Shown one piece after another: positions 18,564 through 26,115 of a stretch of 57,374 bases of DNA. The translations under genes and the position numbers were made by a program. The notes beneath the pieces are model-generated. The model ran no database searches, was not told where the DNA came from, and was given only the letters and a program-made list of their open reading frames with translations. Each line of letters begins with the position of its first letter. Within the stretch, counting starts at the first letter, position 1. The stretch is taken from contig NZ_JABUOH010000030.1 of assembly GCF_013391955.1 (NCBI RefSeq), positions 1 to 57,374 on the forward strand, given 5' to 3'. This DNA comes from Candidatus Phytoplasma pruni (GTDB lineage: Bacteria > Bacillota_I > Bacilli_A > Acholeplasmatales > Acholeplasmataceae).

Positions 18564-18907
18564 AGTTGTTTGGATTTTCTTGTTAGATGTATACAAATGA
18601 ATAGATTGTATTTTATTCATATCTGTTCGATAATCTGTCTGTTTAGTTTTATGTTTGGTTTGTGAATTGTATTCTTCCACAGTTAAAAAATTAACTCCAT
18701 CATTTTTGAAAGTTGTTATTTTTGTTTTTCTATTTGCTTTTTGTGGATCATATTCAATGATTTGTTCTTTTCTAATGTTATCTTGTTGATATTTTGTTTC
18801 TTTTTTGATATTTTTTGTATTTTCATCATAGTCATAAACTATTAAAGGATTGATACCATCTGGTTTATATTTCGTCCTTTTAGTAATTTTTTCGTCTTTT
18901 ACATCAG

Positions 18908-19037
18908 GATCATATTCTATAACAGTTTCAATTTTATCTTCATGATCTTGATATTCTGTTCTTCTGATTTTATTTCCTGTTGTTTGATGGAATTCTGAAA
19001 TTATTAAAGGTTTGGTATCGTCATTCTTTTTAAAAGT
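18908..19037. repeat. Internal direct repeat, copy 2 (with 18434-18563)
   Basis: Second copy of the 130-base near-identical repeat, offset by 474 bases. The offset is a multiple of three, so recombination between the copies would remove 158 codons in frame. Confidence 0.85.
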
Positions 19038-19454
19038 TGTAACTTGTTTTTTATTTTCTGTTCCAGGATAATTTTCAGTAACAGTTTTCTTTTGATTACT
19101 ATTATCGCGATATTGTGTAATGGTTTGTATTTTTTGGTTCGTATCGTAAACAATAATTTTATCTATTTGAACATTTGTATCTTGATATTCTGTGCGTCGA
19201 ACAACATTATTTGTGTTTTTATCGTGTTCTAAACATATTAAAGGGTTTTTACCATCAGGTTTGTATCTTGTCGATTGAGTAATTTTGTCTTTTACTTTAG
19301 GATCATATTCTATAACAGTTGCAATTTTATCTTCATTATCTTGATATGTTGTCTCTCTTATTTTATTGCCTGTATTTTCATCGTAGTCGTAAACTTTTAA
19401 AGTTTTGTTATCATCATTTTCTTTAAAAGTTGTAACTCGTTTTTTATTTTCTGT

Positions 19455-19476
19455 TCCAGGATAATTCCAGGATAAT
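19455..19476. repeat. 11-bp tandem duplication causing the frameshift
   Basis: TCCAGGATAAT at 19455-19465 is repeated exactly at 19466-19476. Elsewhere in the same gene the equivalent repeat unit (about 19061-19076) has the sequence only once, which identifies the insertion. Confidence 0.9.
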
Positions 19477-20179
19477 ATTCAGTAAGAGTTTTCTTGTTAT
19501 TACTATTATCATGATAATCTGTACGTCGAACAACATGGTCTGTGTTTTGATCGTATTCTAAAACTGTTAAAGGGTTTTTACCATCAGGTTTAAATAAAGT
19601 GACATTTATTTTTTTACCGTCTTGTTGTGGATTGTAAGCAATAATTTCTTTAATTGACTCATTTTCATTTTGATATGTTGTTTGTTGACTTTTAAATCCT
19701 GTTCCTTTATCATACTCTAAAATAACTAAAGGATTTTCTCCATCTGGTTTCAAACTGGTGGTTTTTATTATTATTTCTCTTTCATAATTTTCAGGATCAT
19801 ATTCAGCAATAGTTTTCTTTTTATCACTATCATTTTGATAATCTGTTTGTTTTATTTTTTTCCCTTGTTTTGGTTCATATTCAACAATAATTAAAGGGTT
19901 TCCGCTTCCATCATTTTTTAAAGTTGTTCTTTTGATTGCGTTTTTGGTGTTTGTATCGTATTCACAAATTTGACCACTTTCGTTTGTGAATTGAACTTTG
20001 ATTAATTGGTTGGAATCATATTCTTGAATTGTTCCATCAGGAAATATTTTTTTAATTATATTTTCTGTTACTTTATCATATACAATAACCGTTCCATCTG
20101 AAAATTGTCTTTGAACAGTGTTGGGATTTGTATTTGAGGGTTGATTATTAATGTCTTGCTGATTGTTTTCTGTTGAATT

Positions 20180-20310
20180 GTTCATTGGTGCAGAAGGACT
20201 TATTTCTTCATCCTTGGAACGTGTTATTTTCCAAGCGAGAAGGATAGTTACATTTAACAAAACAAAAGCTAATATGACGATAATTATTTTCTTATTTTTA
20301 TGAATAAATT
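20180..20310. repeat. Conserved 5' segment shared by the two repeat genes
   Basis: This stretch, coding for the membrane anchor and start of the linker, is about 90 percent identical to 22602-22733 in the neighbouring paralogue, whereas the repeat regions differ much more. It shows that the two genes are a tandem duplication with a conserved export module. Confidence 0.8.
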
Positions 20311-20398
20311 CTTTTATTTTAGTCATTTTCCTTATTTTTTATTATATAAATTGGTACCTTTCTTTTGTGAAATGTTAGATTGTATATTACATTATGAT

Positions 20399-22744
20399 TT
20401 AATGTCGTTTTGTTTCTTTAATCGTTATACCATCGTCTTGATATGTAATTGTTGTAATTTTAGCTTGTGTTGTTGGATCATATTCTTCAACAGATGCAAT
20501 TTTGTTTTCATTTTGTTTATATCTAGTTATTTTCTTTTTATTTCCTGTATCAGCATCAAAATCTACAACGATTGAAAGTGATGTTCCGTCTGATTTGAAA
20601 TGTTTTTCTTGTTTTTTTCTTTCTTGGATATTTGGGTTGTATGTATAAAGACATTCAATTAAGTTCGCTTCATCTTGATACTCTCGATATTCTATAATAT
20701 TGCTCGTATCTTTATCATATATTGACATAATTAAAGGATTTATTCCATCGCCTTTAAATTCAATTTCTTTGATTAATTTATCTGTTGTCGGGTCATATTC
20801 TTTAGTTAATTCAATTATATTTTCGTCATCTTTGTATTGTATATATTTTTCTTTTTTACCCTTATCATTAAATTCGGTAACTTTTGAAGGCGTTTCTCCG
20901 TCTGCTTTAAAATCAGTTATTTTGTTTAGTAATTGGTCTTGTGAAGGGTTATAATCTATAATTTGTGCAATTTTATCGTTATTTGTGTTATATTTCTTTT
21001 GTTGTAGTCGATTTCCTGTGTTTGGGTCAAAAGTTAAAAAAGCTGAAATATTTGTTCCGTTTGCTTTAAATTCAGTGTAATTTATTTTTTTATTTTCTGT
21101 TTCTGGATTAAAATTAATAATATTTCTAATTATATTATTTTCATTTTGATATGTTTTTTGTTCCAATTTATTGCCTGTGTTTTCATCGAATGTTAAAACA
21201 GTTAAAGGAGTTTTACCATCCGCTTTGAAATTTGTGATTTTTGTTTTTTTATCTTGAATTGCAGGATTATAATCGATAACAAAATTAACACAATTATTTG
21301 ACGTTTGATAATGTGTTTCTTGTTTTTTATTGCCTGTTATTGGATCAAACTCTAAAACAATTGAATGGTTTATTCCATCGCCTTTAAATATGGTTTCTTT
21401 TGTTTTTTGATCTTTTTTTTCAGGATTATAATCAATAACAGCTTCTATTGTATCCGTTGTATCTCTATATTTAGTTTGTCGCAATTTATTTTGGGTTTTT
21501 TCATGATAATCTGTCATAACCAAAGGTTTGTCGTTCTCTTCTTGTTTATAATCGATCACTTGTGTCATGAAGTTGTTTGTCGCAGGGTTATAATTTATAA
21601 TTTGTTCAATTTTATCACTATTATCTCTATATTTAGTTTGTCGCAATTTATTGCCTGTTGTTGGATCAAATTCTAAAACGATTGAATGTTTTATTCCATC
21701 CTCCTTCAATAAGGTTTCTTTTGTTTTTTGACCTTTTGTCGCAGGATTATAATCAATAACTTTTTTCTTTTTATCTATGTTTTCGTGAAATTGCGTTTCT
21801 TGTTGTATATATCCTGAATTAGAATAATATGTTTTATGAATTGAAGGAGTTAAACCGTCTATTTTGAATTGAGTAAATTGTGTTTTTTTATCTTGATTTG
21901 CAGGATCGTAAAGCGTCGTATGTTCTATCTTTGGCGAATTATCTCTATATTTAGTTTGCGAAGTTAAATAACCATGCTGCTCATCGTATTCTAGAACCAC
22001 TGAAGGACTTATACCATCCGCCTTAAAACTTGTAATTTTTCTTTTTTTATCTTCTTTTGATGGATCATAATCTGTAATAATTTCAATTTTTTCATTATCT
22101 TTTCGGTATTCTGTTTGTTTTAATTTATTCCCTGTTGTTTCATCATATTCTAACACAATTGAAGGTTGTGCACCATTCACTTTGAAATGTGTAATTTTCT
22201 TTTTTCGATCTGCTTTGCCTGGATTAAAATCAATAATATATTCAATGTTATCGTTCTCTAGACGATAATTTGTTTGTTTTAATTTATTTCCTGTTTTTGA
22301 ATCAAAATCTGAAACAATTAAAGGTTTTTTGCTACCGTCTGATTTTAAAGTGGTTACTTTAGTTAATAATTTTGTTTGAGGATTGTATTCGCATATTTCA
22401 CCATTTCTTATAGCGAATTGTTCTTTAATTAATACCTCATTTTCGAATTCTTGAATCGTACCATTAGTAAAAATTTTTTTAATTATTTTTTCAGTATTTC
22501 TATCGTATATAATAATTGTTCCATCAGCTTCTTGTTTTTGGATGGTGTTAGATTGTTCTGTTTCCGTCGATGGTTGGTTATTATTTGTTTCTGTTGAATT
22601 GTTCATTTCTGCAGACGGACTTATTTCTTCATCCTTGGAATGCGTTATTTTCCAAGCGAGAAGGATAGTTACATTTAACAAAACAAAAGCTAATATACCG
22701 ATAATTAGTTTCTTATTTTTCTTAATAAATTCTTTATAATTCAA
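20399..22744 (-). CDS. Large membrane-anchored repeat protein (DUF2963-like), intact
   Basis: The product is about 781 residues. The preferred start is TTG at 22744, because AAAGGGG lies 8 bases upstream; a longer reading to 22774 crosses that site. After NYKEFIKKNKKL comes one hydrophobic segment (about 10-30) and a Ser/Glu/Asn linker, then about twenty degenerate repeats alternating two units: Y-D/N-PxxxDKKTKxTxFKxDG and S-I-VLE-Y/F-D-xxTGNKLRQTxYRDN. No catalytic motif is visible. An N-terminal anchor with a long hydrophilic repeat tail suggests a surface protein that may bind host or self components. It heads an operon with the frameshifted paralogue and ftsH. Confidence 0.82.
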   Translation of the reverse strand: MNYKEFIKKNKKLIIGILAFVLLNVTILLAWKITHSKDEEISPSAEMNNSTETNNNQPSTETEQSNTIQKQEADGTIIIYDRNTEKIIKKIFTNGTIQEFENEVLIKEQFAIRNGEICEYNPQTKLLTKVTTLKSDGSKKPLIVSDFDSKTGNKLKQTNYRLENDNIEYIIDFNPGKADRKKKITHFKVNGAQPSIVLEYDETTGNKLKQTEYRKDNEKIEIITDYDPSKEDKKRKITSFKADGISPSVVLEYDEQHGYLTSQTKYRDNSPKIEHTTLYDPANQDKKTQFTQFKIDGLTPSIHKTYYSNSGYIQQETQFHENIDKKKKVIDYNPATKGQKTKETLLKEDGIKHSIVLEFDPTTGNKLRQTKYRDNSDKIEQIINYNPATNNFMTQVIDYKQEENDKPLVMTDYHEKTQNKLRQTKYRDTTDTIEAVIDYNPEKKDQKTKETIFKGDGINHSIVLEFDPITGNKKQETHYQTSNNCVNFVIDYNPAIQDKKTKITNFKADGKTPLTVLTFDENTGNKLEQKTYQNENNIIRNIINFNPETENKKINYTEFKANGTNISAFLTFDPNTGNRLQQKKYNTNNDKIAQIIDYNPSQDQLLNKITDFKADGETPSKVTEFNDKGKKEKYIQYKDDENIIELTKEYDPTTDKLIKEIEFKGDGINPLIMSIYDKDTSNIIEYREYQDEANLIECLYTYNPNIQERKKQEKHFKSDGTSLSIVVDFDADTGNKKKITRYKQNENKIASVEEYDPTTQAKITTITYQDDGITIKETKRH
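22602..22733. repeat. Conserved 5' segment, second copy
   Basis: Copy of the segment at 20180-20310, encoding the anchor and linker of the 781-residue repeat protein. Confidence 0.8.
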
Positions 22745-22807
22745 AATCAAAACCCCTTTCTCAATCATTTTCAATTAATAATTTAAAAAAATAAATTATT
22801 AAGAATG

Positions 22808-22834
22808 ATTATACACAAAAAAAAAAAAAAACAA
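22808..22834 (-). promoter_or_regulatory. Promoter with poly-T spacer before the repeat-protein/ftsH operon
   Basis: On the minus strand it reads CTTG, fourteen T, GTG, TATAAT, about 64 bases before the TTG start. It is the same cassette as at 14413-14439 but one T shorter. The identical flanks show common descent; the different tract length shows slippage has happened in at least one. Confidence 0.6.
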
Positions 22835-23673
22835 GTAGATGCGCTTTTTTACTTGTTTTTTTATTTAATTTAATAGAAATATTGCATTTTGATTAAGCAA
22901 AAATTATTTTTTTAATTAAAAAGTTTTAATTTATAAATAATATTAACTTGATATAGTATAAAAAACCTTTTTATTTTTTAAAGAACTTAAAAAAATCAAT
23001 AAATAACTAATTATTTTTTCTTATCAACTCTCTTTTACTTAATTTTTATCCAACTTTTAACTTTTTTATCAAAGATTTAGCATTGATAAGACAAATCATT
23101 AAAGGTTTAATAAGGGTACATCAAAGGATATATAAAACTTCAATAAGGATTTAATAAAGGTTTAATAAGGGTTTATTAAAGATTTATTAAAAAAATAAAC
23201 ATAAAAACTCTCTTTTAATTAAAAAAGTTATTTTTTCATCTCTAAAAAAGACCAATCTTGAAACAAAAAACCTTCTTTATCTTTAAAAATGTATTCTTTT
23301 TGATCAAATTAACCTCATTATTGTATTTTTATATTAAAAAAAGGATACAATTTAACCTTTTTTCATGAAAAAACGTTAAATTAGAAGAAAAATTAAGCAT
23401 TATATGCTTTTTATAACAAAAAACCTTTCAAAAAGATAGAAAAAGTGCAAAAGCGGTTGATAATTGTATAAAAATATTAAAATTTTGCCTTTTTTCAATT
23501 GCTTTCAATTAAATATTTAAAAAAGACATCACTTATTCAAAGGTCTCCAAGCGAACTTTATTATTTGTTTAAAAATGACATTAACTCATGCATAATCATT
23601 CCAATAAAAAATATCCATTAAACAAAAGAAACATTACTAAAACAAAATAAGTATAAAAAAACAAGCTTTTTGA
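22835..23673. other. Long A+T-rich intergenic region with decayed sequence
   Basis: No intact gene is seen. It contains degenerate tandem repeats at 23101-23192, a minus-strand frame of about 26 codons at roughly 23233-23313 that reads like the end of a protein (KEYIFKDKEGFLFQDWSFLE) but is preceded directly by a stop, and a weak hairpin (AAAAAAGG with CCTTTTTT) near 23336-23364. It is best read as the scar of lost genes. Confidence 0.45.
23101..23192. repeat. Degenerate short tandem repeats (AAGGTTTAATA type)
   Basis: Variants of an 11-13 base unit, AAAGGTTTAATAAGGGT, AAGGATTTAATAAAGG, TTTAATAAGGGTTTATT, follow one another with irregular spacing. They could be iteron-like or simple expansion; nothing replication-related is adjacent. 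Confidence 0.5.
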
Positions 23674-23679
23674 TATAAT
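23674..23679 (+). promoter_or_regulatory. Possible -10 box of the HAD phosphatase gene
   Basis: TATAAT lies 63 bases before the start codon; the -35 region (AACAAG/AAGCTT) is poor. Confidence 0.35.
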
Positions 23680-23742
23680 TATTATTAATGTTTATAAATA
23701 AAATTATTTATTTTAATATATTTTAGAAAAGGTTATTATCTC

Positions 23743-24537
23743 ATGAATATGAATCCAAAAAGACTATTTTTTTTCGATATTGATCATACTTTATATTACA
23801 ATGAACAAAAAGAAATTCTTTCGCAAACTAAAAAACTCTTAATTCGTTTATCTCAAAACCCTAATAATATTTTAGGTATCGCTACCGGAAGAAGTTATCG
23901 CGGAACTAGAGTTTTAAAAGAATTAACACCTTTATTTAAGTATTTTGTTGTGTTAAACGGCGCTATCACTTATGAAGGTGATAAAATTATTCAAGATACT
24001 CCCATTTCTTCAAAAGATGTGATAGAGTTGAACCAAAAAGCTCTCGAAAAACAAATTTTAGTTGTCAATGTTGAAGCTCAAAAGAAAGGCATTTTAGAAC
24101 AAAAAGATCCTGATTCTCAACAATTTATGCAAGACATAATTGCTAAAAAAACTAGTAAAGCGTTTAATTTGCTAAATTTAGATAAACCCATATATAAAAT
24201 GAATTTATCGCATGCCAATCATGAAGTGATTGTTGAATTTTTAAAAGATTTCCCTCAATTACATGCTTATTTTTGGAAAAATGGAGTTGTTAGTTTGAGT
24301 GCTAAACAAGTTAATAAAGCTTATGGCATTCAACCAATTCAACAAAAATACCCCGATTATCAATTAATCGGAATAGGAGATGGGTGCAATGATATTGAAA
24401 TGTTTCAAGCTGCTCATCTTTCTATTGTTATGAATAACACTAAATATCCTTATTTAAAAAAAATAGCTCATTTAATAGCTCCCACTATTGAAGATAATCA
24501 ATTATATGCTTTTTTCGTTCAACATGGTTTAGTTTAA
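23743..24537 (+). CDS. HAD-superfamily (Cof-type, IIB) phosphatase
   Basis: The 264-residue protein has HAD motif I FFFDIDHTLYYNE (Asp12 nucleophile, Asp14), motif II ATGRSYRG, and motif IV GIGDGCNDIEMF, with a large cap between motifs II and IV as in Cof/YidA enzymes. These hydrolyse sugar or nucleotide phosphates; the substrate cannot be told. Start ATG follows AAAAGG. It is followed after 87 bases by the membrane AAA+ ATPase gene, possibly in the same transcript. Confidence 0.9.
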   Translation: MNMNPKRLFFFDIDHTLYYNEQKEILSQTKKLLIRLSQNPNNILGIATGRSYRGTRVLKELTPLFKYFVVLNGAITYEGDKIIQDTPISSKDVIELNQKALEKQILVVNVEAQKKGILEQKDPDSQQFMQDIIAKKTSKAFNLLNLDKPIYKMNLSHANHEVIVEFLKDFPQLHAYFWKNGVVSLSAKQVNKAYGIQPIQQKYPDYQLIGIGDGCNDIEMFQAAHLSIVMNNTKYPYLKKIAHLIAPTIEDNQLYAFFVQHGLV

Positions 24538-24624
24538 TTTTTGAATAAATAGAGCTTCAAGATTGATATTGTTTGAGAAAAGAATCAACTTGTTTTAAAT
24601 TAAAAAAAAGAGAGGCTTGGAGTA

Positions 24625-25770
24625 ATGTTTAACGACAATGAAAGAGTTATTATTACCAAAAAATCAAAAACTGATTTAATTTTAACTATTGTATCAATTA
24701 TTATTTCTATTGCTATTTTTTTTATTTCAGTAAGTTTTTATAAAAACGAAAAAAGAGCTTCGATAGAATTAAAAGAAAAACGAAATGCAAAAATGAAACA
24801 ACAACAAAAAGCACAAAATGAACAAATGCAAAAACAACACAAAGAAAATATCGATTTACAAAGAGAACAATTTGAATTTCAAAAAACACTTTATGCTCCT
24901 TCGCCTGAAGATGAAAAACAACAAGTCAACAAACATTTTGAAATCACGCCAGTTGACAAATTATCCGGTTTCTTATCTATCGACAAATTAGACGGTTTGC
25001 AAAAAGAAAAAGAAGCTTTAAAAGAATTCATTTTATACATCAAAAACCCCGCTGAAGCTAAACAATTCGGTTTAAAACCACCCACAGGAGCACTATTTTA
25101 CGGCGTTCCAGGGACTGGTAAAACAACTTTAGCTCGTACTTTAGCCAAAGAATCAAAATTACCGTATATTGAAATTATTGGTTCTGAATTTTCTAAAAAA
25201 TATGTTGGCGAAGCCCCTAAATTAGTTAAAAACCTTTTCGCCAAAGCCCGTGATTTAGCTGAAAAAAACAACGGAGTAATTGTTTGTATAGATGAAGCAG
25301 AAGGGGCTTTTCGTGATTTAAGTTCTTACGATTCTCATAATGGAAGTCGTACCGATGTTGTCAATCAATTCAAATCTGAAATGACTTCCATGAAGAATAA
25401 TCCTGATAAACCTATTTTCTTAATTGGTACTACCAACCATATTAACCAAATAGAACCTGCAATCATCGACCGTTTTACTTATAAAATTGAAGTTTTCTTG
25501 CCTGAATTAGTTGCTGTTCAAGCTGCTCTTGCCCGCTTAGCTAACAAAATGAAAATAACTGACGAAGCCAAAACCTATTTACAAAACGAAATGGCAACTA
25601 AAATCCATCAACACGACGAATTAAGATCTTTCAGAAGTATGGGGAATTACATACAAAAAGCCGGTTATATAGCTTTTTCTAAACCAAAAGAACAGATTGA
25701 CAAACAAGATCTTGATGAAGCTTTTGACGCTCTAAAGCCGAATAATAATCCAAACAGGCACAACAATTAA
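24625..25770 (+). CDS. Membrane-anchored AAA+ ATPase, FtsH-like but without the protease domain
   Basis: The 381-residue protein has one membrane segment (about 17-38), a Lys/Gln-rich coiled coil (about 41-90), and an AAA domain with YGVPGTGKTT (159-168), Walker B VIVCIDEAE (218-226) and the sensor/arginine-finger region TTNHINQIEPAIIDRF. It stops after the AAA lid: there is no HExxH and no room for a peptidase. Phytoplasma mobile units carry similar FtsH-like ATPases. It may act as a membrane unfoldase or chaperone. GGAG precedes the ATG. What it works on is unknown. Confidence 0.85.
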   Translation: MFNDNERVIITKKSKTDLILTIVSIIISIAIFFISVSFYKNEKRASIELKEKRNAKMKQQQKAQNEQMQKQHKENIDLQREQFEFQKTLYAPSPEDEKQQVNKHFEITPVDKLSGFLSIDKLDGLQKEKEALKEFILYIKNPAEAKQFGLKPPTGALFYGVPGTGKTTLARTLAKESKLPYIEIIGSEFSKKYVGEAPKLVKNLFAKARDLAEKNNGVIVCIDEAEGAFRDLSSYDSHNGSRTDVVNQFKSEMTSMKNNPDKPIFLIGTTNHINQIEPAIIDRFTYKIEVFLPELVAVQAALARLANKMKITDEAKTYLQNEMATKIHQHDELRSFRSMGNYIQKAGYIAFSKPKEQIDKQDLDEAFDALKPNNNPNRHNN

Positions 25771-26115
25771 TTAAAAAAACCTCTCCAAAAGGAATCAAAA
25801 TCAAAACTACTAATTAACAATCCGATAGAAATAAGGACGTAATAAAACATCAATAAAATGAAATTCTTTTACAACTCCGTAAAAAGGGTCTTTTTTCTAT
25901 ACCAACAATATAGAAATTATCCTTTATCAGATATATCTATTGACTATCAATAACTATACAATCATCCAGATAAATCACTTATCCTTTATCAAAAGGCAGC
26001 TTATTTTGTTATAATATTATTACGTTACAAGTATTTATTGTCCATCATCTTTTTTGCAATATTACTCTTTTTAAAATAAAAAAATCATTTTCACAAAGAC
26101 AAGAAGGTACTCATT
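25771..26115. other. Intergenic region before uvrD
   Basis: About 345 bases without a recognisable gene. A TATAAT at 26010-26015 probably serves uvrD; the sequence before it is A+T-rich without clear hairpins ending in T. Confidence 0.4.

Larger units (their letters stand above)
18201..20326 (-). pseudogene. Surface repeat protein (DUF2963-like), frameshifted by an 11-bp tandem duplication
   Basis: The gene starts at 20326 (ATG after AAGGA) with a Lys-rich head and one membrane segment (about 12-32), then a Ser/Asn/Gln linker and repeats of roughly 30-35 residues with a motif such as YDPxxxDKxTKxTxFK-DG-PLIVxEYD. At 19455-19476 the 11 bases TCCAGGATAAT occur twice in tandem. The shift ends the first frame after 309 codons. 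Translating the downstream frame from 19454 to 18201 shows no other stop, so removing one copy restores about 704 codons. The remainder is intact, so the damage is recent or reversible. The family is, from memory, the phytoplasma DUF2963 repeat proteins; function unknown, extracellular exposure likely. Confidence 0.85.

Noticed and set aside
18201-22744. YD/RHS-repeat toxin
   Set aside because: The repeats share Y-D and G motifs but lack the RHS core and any C-terminal toxin domain; the phytoplasma DUF2963 repeat type fits better.
23233-23313. Short minus-strand protein-like frame as a gene
   Set aside because: A stop codon directly precedes it and there is no start or ribosome-binding site; kept only as a possible remnant.
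22775-23742. CRISPR array or replication origin
   Set aside because: The short repeats are unequal, have no regular spacers and there is no cas, dnaA or rep gene nearby.
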